From positions 1 to 64,000 of the forward strand of contig NZ_SLUQ01000001.1 in assembly GCF_004345245.1 (NCBI RefSeq): a stretch of 64,000 bases of DNA, in the 5' to 3' direction. Numbering within the stretch: position 1 is the first letter of the stretch; every line of letters starts with the position of its first letter. Positions 1-8,280 of this stretch are shown piece by piece. Below the pieces are notes generated by a model. The model was not told the DNA's origin. It searched no databases and saw nothing but the letters and a program-made list of their open reading frames with translations. The translations under genes were made by a program, and so were the position numbers. The DNA is from Rhizobium sp. BK251 (GTDB lineage Bacteria; Pseudomonadota; Alphaproteobacteria; Rhizobiales; Rhizobiaceae).

Positions 1-350
1 AGCGAGGTCATCGGTTCCTGGAAGATCATCGCCGCGTCCTTGCCGCGCACGGCGCGCATCTCGCGGTCGGAGAGCGCAAGGATGTCGCGGCCGCCCAAAC
101 GGATCTCGCCCTCGATGCGGCTCGCACCCTTCGACAAGAGCCGCATGACCGAGAGCGAGGTGACGCTCTTGCCCGAGCCGCTCTCGCCGACGATCGCCAC
201 CGTCTCGCCCGGCATCACCGCAAACGACACGTCCCTCACCACCGGCCGCCACTCCCCGTCCACCAGGAACGACGTCGTCAGATGCGAGACAGACAAAACT
301 GGCGTCGCGGGCGCAGGTTGTCCTTCGGGGGAGATGGCGGTGGTGTTCAT
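1..350 (-). CDS. Oligopeptide/dipeptide ABC transporter ATP-binding protein (3' part outside window)
   Basis: This is the first 116 codons of an ABC ATPase of the DppD/OppD type, cut by the left edge of the window. Visible are the Walker A motif GESGSGKS (about residues 48-55) and the Q-loop IFQEPMTSL near residue 110. The order fits an ATPase that energises import through two membrane permeases on the cytoplasmic side. The matching binding protein and permeases lie at 3.2-6.6 kb on the other strand, and this gene follows the M81 hydrolase gene by about 90 bases. It is probably co-transcribed with that gene and the ROK regulator. A C-terminal oligopeptide-specific domain, or a DppF partner, would be outside the window. 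Confidence 0.9.
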   Translation of the reverse strand, partial: MNTTAISPEGQPAPATPVLSVSHLTTSFLVDGEWRPVVRDVSFAVMPGETVAIVGESGSGKSVTSLSVMRLLSKGASRIEGEIRLGGRDILALSDREMRAVRGKDAAMIFQEPMTS

Positions 351-442
351 GACGTTCCCTTGTTCTTCTTGTTCTCCGGGCCGCGGCTTTGCCGTCTGGC
401 CCGTTCCGAAGCGGCTTCCCAAGGCCGCTCCGGTCAGTTCTT

Positions 443-1891
443 TCAGCCCGCCCGAGCCACGGAGCGTGCGGAGAGGGTTATCTTCGGCTCGAACGAGAAA
501 TCCTTGTCGAAGGGGTAGGTCGGGCGCTGCTTGCGCAGGCGCGGCAGGCGCTCGACGAACTGGTCGACGACGCCAGGCGAAAGCGCCATGAGGTTCGGAT
601 TGGCGATCGGCGCCAGTTCCGGCGAAAGATAGCCGGATTTCACCACGATGATCTTCGCCTTCTGCGGGTCGAGGCCGAGCCGGGTGAAGTCGACGATGTT
701 GTGGTAGGGGCGGCGCTTTGCGGAGAGCACGAGATCGATGCCGCCAATCGAAACCACCGCCTGGCGATCCGAGGGCTCGCTGGTGTCGAGGAGGAACTTG
801 ACGGTGAAATCGGCCGTCACCGGCTTGCTGCCCTCGGTGTCGAGCGACGCACCGACGGTGAGCGTGAGCTTCGCGCCGACACCCGCCGAATAGCATGCTT
901 CCGCCGCAGCCTTGTCGGCGATGCCGGCGAAGACAACGCCTTCGGCCCCTTTCGCGATCAGTTCGGCAAGCACGTCCGCCCGATCGCCGACACCGCCGCC
1001 GGTCGGGTTGTCGCCGGATTCGGCGAGCACGACCGGTCCGGTCTTGCTGGCGACCGCCTTTGCGACGCATTCCTCGAGCGAGCCGGTCTCGCAGCCGAAG
1101 ACGAATTCCTCGCGCGCGTCCCAATAGGCCTTGGCGACACGTCTGGCTTCGCGCGCCAGCACCGCGCGGTCGGTGCCGGTCAGGATTGCGGCCGCGGTTG
1201 CGCGCGGTTCGTCCGCCCAGACATAGCCGACCATCAGGGACGCATCCCAGATGCCGTCGATTTCATCGATCTCCGGCATCATGGCGTAGAGGCTCTTTGC
1301 CGGCTCATCGACGGTGCTGGTGCGCTCGCCCGGAAGCACGACCGGGATCGGTGCCCAGAGAAGCAGCGGTTTCACCCCCGTCTTCAGGCTCTCGACCAGC
1401 ATAGCGACGGAGCGGCGCATCGTCTCCTCGACGTCGATATGCGGGGCCGTGCGATAGGTCGAATACATGTCGAGCGCATCGATGATGCGCTGGGTGACGT
1501 TGCCGTGCAGGTCGTAGCTCGCCGAGACGGTGCAATCGTCGCCGACCACTTCGCGCGCTGAACTGATCCAGTCGCCCTCGGCATCTTCCATGCCTTCCAC
1601 ATACATGGCGCCGTGCATGGCGAGATAGAGGCCGTCGAGCGGCAGGAGTGCCTTCAGCCCTTCCAGGAATTCCGTCTTGAAGGCCTCATAGGTGGCGCGG
1701 GCGACCGGGCCGCCGGCGATGGCGCGCGCGTGGACGGTCGGCAGGAATTCGGCGTCGTAGTCCTTGAGGAAGGCAAAATAGGGTGCCGCCAGGAGGCCTG
1801 CACCGCGCACCACGCGAAAGTCCTTCTCCTCGTTCAGGACCGGATTGTAGGTACTGCATTCGATATGAATGCCGCCGACGGCAATTCGCAT
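443..1891 (-). CDS. M81 family metallopeptidase (MlrC-like)
   Basis: A 482-residue protein of the MlrC/M81 family, whose founder is the zinc hydrolase of the microcystin degradation pathway. Family-like segments are visible: GGIHIECST near the N-terminus, [16 protein letters not shown] around residues 93-108, and YDLHGNVT around 125-132, which supply likely metal ligands. There is no signal peptide, so it acts in the cytoplasm. Start ATG at 1891 has GAGG upstream and lies 8 bases after the ROK regulator stop. Because it sits with an oligopeptide-type importer, its substrate is probably the imported compound or a derivative. The real substrate cannot be read from the sequence; many M81 proteins in such loci are uncharacterised. 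Confidence 0.85.
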   Translation of the reverse strand: MRIAVGGIHIECSTYNPVLNEEKDFRVVRGAGLLAAPYFAFLKDYDAEFLPTVHARAIAGGPVARATYEAFKTEFLEGLKALLPLDGLYLAMHGAMYVEGMEDAEGDWISSAREVVGDDCTVSASYDLHGNVTQRIIDALDMYSTYRTAPHIDVEETMRRSVAMLVESLKTGVKPLLLWAPIPVVLPGERTSTVDEPAKSLYAMMPEIDEIDGIWDASLMVGYVWADEPRATAAAILTGTDRAVLAREARRVAKAYWDAREEFVFGCETGSLEECVAKAVASKTGPVVLAESGDNPTGGGVGDRADVLAELIAKGAEGVVFAGIADKAAAEACYSAGVGAKLTLTVGASLDTEGSKPVTADFTVKFLLDTSEPSDRQAVVSIGGIDLVLSAKRRPYHNIVDFTRLGLDPQKAKIIVVKSGYLSPELAPIANPNLMALSPGVVDQFVERLPRLRKQRPTYPFDKDFSFEPKITLSARSVARAG

Positions 1892-1899
1892 GGGAAACC

Positions 1900-3033
1900 T
1901 CAGTTCAAATTGGGACCGATCAGAAAATTATGGGCAGCAATGCTGGCCGCGCCCCGCGACCAGATATCCGTGTCGACCAGCCGCGTGCGGATCGGCGTCT
2001 GGCCCGCATAGCGCGGCAGGACGTTCGCCTCGATCGACTGCTGCATGACCGTACCGAACAGGCCGTCGAAGGAGCCCTCGACGTGGGTAATCAGGATCAT
2101 GCCGGGATCGTTCATCTGGATCAGGTGCGCGATCGCGAGCCCGAGCGCTGCACCCGACTTATGCAGGATGCGGATCGCCGATGCGGTGCCGCCGGCCGCC
2201 ACCTCCTCGAGCTCCGAGATGGAGGTGCACGACAGCCCCTCGGCGCGCGACATTTCCTTGATCGCCTTCATCGAGGCGATGGTATCGAGGCATCCGCGCT
2301 TGCCGCAGCGGCAGGGCAGGCCACCGAGCTCGATCGTGCAATGGGCGATTTCGCCGGCGCCGCCGTGATTGCCGCGATAGAGCTTGCCGTCGACGAAATG
2401 GGCGCAGCCGATGCCGTCACCGAGCGAGACGACGCTGAAGTTCTGCATCTCGCGGGCCGTGCCAAAAAGCTTCTCGCTGACCGCAATCGCCTTGGCATCG
2501 TTTTCGATGAAGGTCTCGATGCCGGTCTTTTCACTGACGATCTTTGCGAGCGGCACATCCTGCCAGCCGAGCAGGGTCGACTGAACGCAGTTTGCCTGCT
2601 TTTCGTCGACAAAACCGGAGAGCGCAATCCCGATGCCGGAGAGCTTTTCGGCGATGTCGGGTCGCCCGTCGAGAAGCTTCGGCAGGCATTCCTTGATGAG
2701 GTTAGCGATCGCGACCGGATCCCTCGAGAAGGGCATGGTCTGGCGGGCGATGATGTTGCCGTTAAGGTCGCTGAGGACCATCGGTGCGGGATCTTCCAGC
2801 AGCGACACGCCGACGAAGAAGGCGCATTCCGGCCTGAGATCGAGGAGGACGGAGGGGCGTCCCTGGCCGTACACGGTCTCCGTCTCGTGCAGGACGCCGA
2901 GATCGATGAGGTCTCGGGCAAGTCCGCTCATCGCTGCCTTGCTGAGGCCCATCTGGAGCGCAAGGTCCGTCCGGCTCAGCGGGCCGGACCCGCTGATGAC
3001 GCGCAGAAGCTGGCGTTGGGTGGAAGTGAGCAT
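1900..3033 (-). CDS. ROK family transcriptional regulator
   Basis: A 377-residue NagC/XylR-type ROK repressor. An N-terminal winged helix (about residues 8-60, with SRTDLALQMGLSKAAMSGLARDL as the helix-turn-helix) is followed by the ROK sugar-kinase fold. The ROK zinc-binding motif CRCGKRGC is present near residue 250, and LGDGIGC resembles the phosphate loop. ROK regulators usually repress sugar or amino-sugar genes and release DNA on binding a sugar ligand. It is the first gene of the minus-strand unit and faces the binding-protein gene across a 140-base promoter region, so it most likely controls both divergent units. The ligand is unknown. Confidence 0.88.
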   Translation of the reverse strand: MLTSTQRQLLRVISGSGPLSRTDLALQMGLSKAAMSGLARDLIDLGVLHETETVYGQGRPSVLLDLRPECAFFVGVSLLEDPAPMVLSDLNGNIIARQTMPFSRDPVAIANLIKECLPKLLDGRPDIAEKLSGIGIALSGFVDEKQANCVQSTLLGWQDVPLAKIVSEKTGIETFIENDAKAIAVSEKLFGTAREMQNFSVVSLGDGIGCAHFVDGKLYRGNHGGAGEIAHCTIELGGLPCRCGKRGCLDTIASMKAIKEMSRAEGLSCTSISELEEVAAGGTASAIRILHKSGAALGLAIAHLIQMNDPGMILITHVEGSFDGLFGTVMQQSIEANVLPRYAGQTPIRTRLVDTDIWSRGAASIAAHNFLIGPNLN

Positions 3034-3064
3034 GGACGATGACTCGCTCGGTCGCTATTTCGGC

Positions 3065-3089
3065 TTGACATTAAGTTCAGAAAGTGAAC
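3065..3089. promoter_or_regulatory. Divergent promoter region with candidate ROK operator
   Basis: The 140 bases between the ROK regulator and the binding-protein gene contain a TTGACA hexamer (3065-3070) and, just after it, a perfect inverted repeat GTTCA-N5-TGAAC (3075-3089). The repeat sits where a -35/-10 spacer would be for rightward transcription, a sensible place for a repressor. The -10 is weak (no good match at 16-18 bases). The operator assignment is inference from position and symmetry. Confidence 0.4.
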
Positions 3090-3173
3090 AAATCAACCTC
3101 AATAAATTACAAAAGTGATCTAAGTCCGCTGTTGTCGAACCTTGGATGAAAGACCAACTAAAGGGTGAACGCA

Positions 3174-4724
3174 ATGATGATTTTCCAGAAAAACCTAATG
3201 AAAAGTCGCAGATTTGCGCTGAGCTGTGCCGTCGCGGGAGCGCTTCTGGCACCGGTCTCGGCAATGGCAGCCACGCTGACGGTCATGCAGACCGAAGCAC
3301 CGCGCTCGATGGATCCGGGCGATCAGACCGCCACCTTTACCGCGGCCGTGCTGGACCCGATGTATGAGGGCCTGCTTGCTCGCGCGTCCGATCTTTCGCT
3401 CAAGCCGGCGCTCGCGACCGAGTGGTCGAGCGATGACGCGGGCCTCGTATGGACCTTCAAGCTGCGCGAAGGCGTCACCTTCCATGACGGAACGCCCTTC
3501 AATGCGGACGCCGTCGTCAAGAATTTCGCCCGTCACCTCGATACCAAGCGCGGCCTGGCCGCGAGCGGTCGTCTGCGCACCTTCATCGACGGTGTCTCTG
3601 CCGTCGACGACAAGACCGTGCAGTTCAAGCTCAAGAAGCCCTATCCTGCTTTCCTCGCGCTGCTGTCCACCGGCCCCTGCCTGATGGTCAGCCCGACGGC
3701 CGATGCGGCCGGCACGATCGGCAGCAAGGCCGTGGGCACCGGTCCTTACAAGCTCGCTGAATACAAGTCCGGCGAGTATGTGCTGGAAGACAAGAACCCG
3801 AACTACTGGGGTGGTGCACCGAAGGGTGCCGACGAGATCAAGTGGACCTGGACGTCCGAGCCCTCTGTCATGAATATGGCGCTGCAGACGGGTGATGCCG
3901 ATATCGTTAACCCGCTGCCGCCGGCCTTCGCTGCCCAGGTCGATGCCAACCCGGAGATGAAGCTCAACAAGTCCGACGGCTCGGCCGTCTTTTGGGTCTC
4001 GCTCAACACGAAGCTGAAGCCGCTGGACGATGTCCGCGTGCGTCAGGCGCTGAACTATGCGACCGACCGCGAGGGCCTCGTCCGCGCGATCATGCAGGGC
4101 TACGCAACGCCCGCCAACTCGCCGCTGGCACCGGTAACGCCCGGCTACGACAAGTCGCTGGCGCCCTACAGCTACGATATCGAGAAGGCGAAGCAGCTCC
4201 TCGCCGAGGCCGGCTATCCGGACGGCTTCGAGATGTCGACGATCGTGCAGGAGCCTGAGGCGCGTATCGGCGAACTGCTGCAGGCCATGTGGGCCAAGGC
4301 AGGCGTCAAGCTCGATGTCCGTCGCATGGAAAGCGGCGTCTGGTCGAAGGCCGCTTTCGCGGACCCCGCGGGCAAGCAGGCCGACAATATCGGCTCGGTC
4401 ATCGCCTCCTGGTCTTCGGGGGTGAACGGTGCTGACCTGCAGTTCCGTCCGCTCTACCATTCGGCAAGCTCTTCTCCGGCCGGCGCCAACCTCGGCTTCT
4501 TCAACGATCCGAAGCTCGACGCACTGGTCGACAAGGCTGCCTCCACGCTGGACGAGCAGGCGCGCAACGCGATCTATGTCGATGCCCAGAAAGAGGTCAA
4601 CGAACAGGCTCCGCATGTGCTGCTCTACACCACGCAGGACCTCTATGCGGCCCGTGCAAACGTGAAGGGCGCATGGCTCGTTCCCGGCGGCCTGGTTATC
4701 GCGAAGGAAGCAACGAAAGAGTAG
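3174..4724 (+). CDS. ABC transporter substrate-binding protein, family 5 (peptide/oligopeptide type)
   Basis: A 516-residue periplasmic binding protein of SBP family 5 (DppA/OppA type). A Sec signal peptide ends near SAMAA, after a basic stretch MKSRRF. Family-5 features include ATEWSSDDAGLVWTFKLREGVTFHDGTPFNADAVV (given in pieces: WTFKLREGVTFHDG is the diagnostic core). ATG at 3174 is preferred because AAAGGG lies 8 bases upstream; a GTG nine bases earlier is in frame. A strong hairpin follows the gene, then two permeases. Family-5 proteins bind peptides, murein peptides, nickel or glycosides, so the ligand is open; the ROK and M81 neighbours suggest an amino-sugar- or peptide-containing compound. 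Confidence 0.92.
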   Translation: MMIFQKNLMKSRRFALSCAVAGALLAPVSAMAATLTVMQTEAPRSMDPGDQTATFTAAVLDPMYEGLLARASDLSLKPALATEWSSDDAGLVWTFKLREGVTFHDGTPFNADAVVKNFARHLDTKRGLAASGRLRTFIDGVSAVDDKTVQFKLKKPYPAFLALLSTGPCLMVSPTADAAGTIGSKAVGTGPYKLAEYKSGEYVLEDKNPNYWGGAPKGADEIKWTWTSEPSVMNMALQTGDADIVNPLPPAFAAQVDANPEMKLNKSDGSAVFWVSLNTKLKPLDDVRVRQALNYATDREGLVRAIMQGYATPANSPLAPVTPGYDKSLAPYSYDIEKAKQLLAEAGYPDGFEMSTIVQEPEARIGELLQAMWAKAGVKLDVRRMESGVWSKAAFADPAGKQADNIGSVIASWSSGVNGADLQFRPLYHSASSSPAGANLGFFNDPKLDALVDKAASTLDEQARNAIYVDAQKEVNEQAPHVLLYTTQDLYAARANVKGAWLVPGGLVIAKEATKE

Positions 4725-4736
4725 AACCGATGAGTG

Positions 4737-4762
4737 GGAGGGGCGACAATCGCCGCCCCTCC
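4737..4762 (+). promoter_or_regulatory. Intercistronic hairpin after binding-protein gene
   Basis: Perfect 9-bp inverted repeat GGAGGGGCG / CGCCCCTCC with an 8-base loop, 12 bases after the stop codon and without a T-run. Such hairpins stabilise the upstream mRNA or partly stop transcription, giving more binding protein than permease. Read directly; function inferred. Confidence 0.6.
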
Positions 4763-4785
4763 GCTTCGGTGGAAATGACGGTCTG

Positions 4786-5706
4786 ATGAAAGCCTACGTC
4801 GCCAAGAAACTGCTCGCGTTGCCGCTGATCCTGATCGGCGTGTCGCTGCTGGTCTTCGTTGCCATCCGTGCGCTGCCGGGCGATCCGGCCCGCATGATGG
4901 CAGGCCCCGAGGCGACGCAGGAAGCCGTCGACAACATGCGCGCCCGCCTCGGTCTCGACCTCAGCATCCCGGAGCAATATGCGCAATTTGCCTATGGCGC
5001 GGTCCGCGGCGATCTCGGCACCTCGCTGAAGTCGAAGCTTCCGGTGGTCGCCGAAATTGCCGAGCGCATGCCCTTCACCATCGGTCTTGCGATTACCGCC
5101 TATCTGCTGGCGATCGCGATCGGTGTGCCGGCCGGCATGATCGGAGCCATCTACCGGCACGGCTGGCCTGACCAGGCCGTCATGCTGCTTGCCATTGCCG
5201 GCGCCTCGATCGCCAATTTCTGGCTGGCGCTGATGGCGATGAACACATTTTCGGTCGGTCTCGGCTGGCTGCCGCTCCTCGGCGCGACCTCATGGAAGAG
5301 CTTCGTGCTTCCCTCGATCACACTTGCGGTCCTGCCGATGGCGGTGATTGCGCGCATGACACGCTCCAGCATGATCGAGGTCCTGGCGCAGGATTATATC
5401 CGCACCGCACGCGCCAAGGGCGTACCGGCCCATTCGATCTACTGGAGCCATGCGCTGCGCAACGCGCTTATCCCGATCGTCACGATCGTCGGCCTCAATT
5501 TCGGCAGCCTCATAGGCGGGGCGGTGGTCACGGAGTCGGTTTTCAACTGGCCGGGCATCGGCCGCTTGCTGGTGGATTCCGTGCGCTATCGCGACTATCC
5601 CGTGATCCAAGGGGTGACCCTGGTTGCCGTCACCGGCGTGGTCCTGATGAATTTCCTTGCCGAGATTCTGATCGCGGTGCTCAACCCGAAGATAAGGTTC
5701 GACTGA
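4786..5706 (+). CDS. ABC transporter permease, DppB type
   Basis: A 306-residue inner-membrane permease of the DppB/OppB class. The first transmembrane helix is near residues 10-30, followed by the family feature RALPGDPARMM, then about five more helices. The coupling-helix region is visible as DYIRTARAKGVP (around residue 200), the EAA motif that docks the ATPase. Length is normal for DppB. Its stop overlaps the start of the next permease (TGATG), so the two are translationally coupled. It forms the import channel with the product of the next gene and the ATPase at the left edge of the window. Confidence 0.92.
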   Translation: MKAYVAKKLLALPLILIGVSLLVFVAIRALPGDPARMMAGPEATQEAVDNMRARLGLDLSIPEQYAQFAYGAVRGDLGTSLKSKLPVVAEIAERMPFTIGLAITAYLLAIAIGVPAGMIGAIYRHGWPDQAVMLLAIAGASIANFWLALMAMNTFSVGLGWLPLLGATSWKSFVLPSITLAVLPMAVIARMTRSSMIEVLAQDYIRTARAKGVPAHSIYWSHALRNALIPIVTIVGLNFGSLIGGAVVTESVFNWPGIGRLLVDSVRYRDYPVIQGVTLVAVTGVVLMNFLAEILIAVLNPKIRFD

Positions 5707-6578
5707 TGGCGGTGGCGCATTCAAACGGCGAGGCCATCGGTCGCAGGAGCCGCTCCCGCAGCGCCCTGCGATGGATGCTCCAGCACCGCAGCGTGACGAT
5801 CGGCGCAGTGCTGATCGGCATCGTCGTGCTGCTGGCGGCCTTCGCGCCGCTCGTCACCGCGGCCGATCCCTATGCGCAGGACCTGATGTCGACGATGTTG
5901 CCGCCCTCCTGGGAGCACCCCTTCGGCACGGATGACAATGGCCGGGACATTTTTGCGCGAGTCCTCTACGGCGCGCGCATATCATTGCTCGAAGTGGTCC
6001 TCAGCGTCGGTCTTGCCGTCCTTGTCGGTGTGCCGCTCGGCATCATCTCCGGCATGACGGGTCGCTATGTCGACCAGGCTATCATGTGGTGCATGGATAT
6101 CCTCTTTGCCTTTCCCGGCATCGTGCTTGCAATCCTGATCGTCAGCGTCCTCGGCACTAGCCTCGTCAACCTGTTGATTGCAATTGCCATTTTCTCCGTG
6201 CCGGTTTATGCCCGCTTGAGCCGCAACATCACGCTCAGCCTCAAGAACATGGAATATGTCGAGGCGGCGATCTCGCTCGGGATATCCCAGTACCGCATCA
6301 TGACGCGCTATATCCTTCGCAACGCCATCGGGCCGATCATCGTCCAGTCCACGCTGACGGCGGGCACGGTCGTGCTCTCGGCGGCGAGCCTTTCCTTCCT
6401 CGGCCTCGGCGCGCAGCCTCCGCTTCCGGAATGGGGCGCGATGATGAGTGACGGCCGCAATTATCTGGGTCTCAACATCTACATGTCTCTCTTTCCAGGC
6501 CTCGCCATCATGCTGACGGTGCTCGGCTTCAACATACTCGGCGATGGCCTGCGAGACCTTCTGGATCCACGTCGATGA
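5706..6578 (+). CDS. ABC transporter permease, DppC type
   Basis: A 290-residue DppC/OppC permease. After a basic N-terminal tail (GRRSRSRSALRWML), the first helix spans roughly residues 30-50; HPFGTDDNGRDIFARVLYGAR is the typical DppC segment before the membrane domain. The EAA-like loop is YVEAAISLGIS. The ATG at 5706 shares its A with the preceding stop. The last bases overlap the ROK kinase start (ATGA), which places transporter and kinase in one transcript and argues that the kinase acts on the imported substrate. Confidence 0.92.
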   Translation: MAVAHSNGEAIGRRSRSRSALRWMLQHRSVTIGAVLIGIVVLLAAFAPLVTAADPYAQDLMSTMLPPSWEHPFGTDDNGRDIFARVLYGARISLLEVVLSVGLAVLVGVPLGIISGMTGRYVDQAIMWCMDILFAFPGIVLAILIVSVLGTSLVNLLIAIAIFSVPVYARLSRNITLSLKNMEYVEAAISLGISQYRIMTRYILRNAIGPIIVQSTLTAGTVVLSAASLSFLGLGAQPPLPEWGAMMSDGRNYLGLNIYMSLFPGLAIMLTVLGFNILGDGLRDLLDPRR

Positions 6579-7561
6579 GCGCCCTCGAAATCACCGCTCC
6601 GCTTCTCCAGGAGCCGCAGGGGGAAAAGCCTGTCTTCTGCGCCGACATCGGCGGCTCGTTCATCAAGTTCGGCGTCTCGCCGGCGCCGGGCCGGCTGGTC
6701 CTGCTCGAGAAGATTCCGACGCCATCGACCTCGTGGGACGGTTTCGTCGGGACCCTTTGCGACCTCATCCAGCGCAATGCCGGATCGGGCATCGCGCTCT
6801 CGCCATTTGCGCTCTCCATCGCGGGGCTTGTCGATCCGGTGACGGGCGCCGCCACTTCTGCCAATATTCCTTGCGTGACCGGCCATCGGTTGAGCGAAGA
6901 GCTCACGGAGCTCATGGGACGGCCGGTCCTTGCCGGCAACGATGCGGACTGTCTGACGCTTGCAGAGGCCAACGAAGGAGCCGGTCGCGGCCATAGCGTC
7001 GTCTTCTGCGCCGTTCTCGGCACCGGTGTCGGTGGCGGTCTTGCTGTCGATGGCAGGTTGGTGCGCGGCGCCGGCGGCGTTACCGGCGAATGGGGTCACG
7101 GGCCGATCCTCAATACCACCGTCGATCTGGAGGACGGCAACGGCCGCATCTTCATTCCACGCTTTTCCTGCGGCTGCGGCCAGGCGGGCTGCGCGGATAC
7201 GATCGGAGGTGCGCGCGGCATTGAGCGCTTGCACCGCTTTCTCCACGACAAGGACGAGAGTAGCCATGCTATTCTCGGAAGCTGGCAGCAGGGGGATGAG
7301 GCAGCCTCGCGTACCGTCGCCGTCTATCTGGACCTGATGGCGGATCCTCTGGCACTGGCAGTCAATCTGACCGGTGCTTCGATCGTTCCCGTCGGAGGCG
7401 GGCTCGCATCGGTCACGCCGCTGATAGAGGAAATCGACAAGGCCGTGCGCCGCCGGATCCTGCATCGCAGGAATGAGCCCCTGGTCGTGCCGGCTGAGCG
7501 GCTCGACGATGGCGGGCTTCTCGGTGCTGCCGTGCTCGGCCGTCAGGGGGAGGCGCAATGA
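6575..7561 (+). CDS. ROK family sugar kinase
   Basis: A 328-residue ROK protein without a DNA-binding domain, so probably a kinase (glucokinase, N-acetylglucosamine or N-acetylmannosamine type). The ATP phosphate-1 motif ADIGGSFIKFG is near residue 24, GTGVGGG lies in the middle, and the zinc motif CGCGQAGC is around residue 200. The catalytic Asp is probably in GNDADC, and ExGH appears as TGEWGHG. It overlaps the permease before it and CutC after it by four bases each. The context predicts phosphorylation of an imported sugar or a sugar released from the imported compound. The exact sugar cannot be told from sequence. Confidence 0.87.
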   Translation: MSALEITAPLLQEPQGEKPVFCADIGGSFIKFGVSPAPGRLVLLEKIPTPSTSWDGFVGTLCDLIQRNAGSGIALSPFALSIAGLVDPVTGAATSANIPCVTGHRLSEELTELMGRPVLAGNDADCLTLAEANEGAGRGHSVVFCAVLGTGVGGGLAVDGRLVRGAGGVTGEWGHGPILNTTVDLEDGNGRIFIPRFSCGCGQAGCADTIGGARGIERLHRFLHDKDESSHAILGSWQQGDEAASRTVAVYLDLMADPLALAVNLTGASIVPVGGGLASVTPLIEEIDKAVRRRILHRRNEPLVVPAERLDDGGLLGAAVLGRQGEAQ

Positions 7562-8280
7562 CCGTGCTCTTGGAAGTCTGCGTGGACAGCCCTCAGGGCT
7601 TGGTAGCGGCCATCGCCGGCGGCGCCGGCCGTATCGAGCTCTGCTCGGCTCTCGAACTCGGCGGGCTGACGCCGGTTGCCGGCCTCATGAAGGCCGCGGC
7701 CGCAGCACCCATTCCGATCTATGCAATGATCCGCCCGCATGCCGGGCCGTTCATTTTCGATGCTGCCGATGAGGAGGCGATGCTGGCCGATATCGATGCC
7801 GTGCGTGCCTTCGGCCTTGCCGGCGTGGTGATCGGCGCCAACCGCCCGGATGGCACGCTCGACATGCCGCTGATCCGTCGCCTGAAGGCCCATGCGAACG
7901 GCCTCGGCGCGACGCTTCACCGCGCCTTCGACCTAGTGCCGGATCCCGATACTGCATTGGAACAGGCGGTTGAACTCGGCTGCGAGCGCATCCTCACCTC
8001 CGGCTGCGTGCCGAAGGCAATCGACGGCCTGGAAACGCTGAAGCGGATTTCCGCCAGGGCGGCGGGCCGTATTTCGATCATGCCCGGCAGCGGCATCCGG
8101 CCGGGCAACGTCGCTGAAATCCTGCGCGCCACCGGCGCCACAGAGGTTCACGGTTCCTGCAGTTCGCCGGTCGCCAGCCAGGATCCGCGCGCGGCATCAT
8201 TCGGCTTCGAGCCGCCGATCTCAAACCGCACCGACATCTCCGTAGTCAGGCAAATGCGCCAGGCGATCGACGCGCTCTAG
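7558..8280 (+). CDS. cutC: CutC family protein
   Basis: A 240-residue CutC homologue with the family signatures LLEVCVDSPQGLVAAIAGGAGRIELC (core RIELC), LGGLTP, and IRPHAGPF, then HRAFD and MPGSGI later. CutC has a TIM-barrel fold; it was named for copper tolerance in Escherichia coli, but that role has been questioned and the fold suggests an enzyme. Here it is the last gene of a transporter-kinase operon (four-base overlap with the ROK kinase), with nothing copper-related nearby, which fits a catabolic role better. Its stop overlaps the stop of the convergent dehydrogenase gene within CTAG. Confidence 0.88.
   Translation: MTVLLEVCVDSPQGLVAAIAGGAGRIELCSALELGGLTPVAGLMKAAAAAPIPIYAMIRPHAGPFIFDAADEEAMLADIDAVRAFGLAGVVIGANRPDGTLDMPLIRRLKAHANGLGATLHRAFDLVPDPDTALEQAVELGCERILTSGCVPKAIDGLETLKRISARAAGRISIMPGSGIRPGNVAEILRATGATEVHGSCSSPVASQDPRAASFGFEPPISNRTDISVVRQMRQAIDAL

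Noticed and set aside
3195..4616. 473-codon minus-strand frame across the family-5 binding-protein gene
   Set aside because: Antisense of a clear binding protein with signal peptide.
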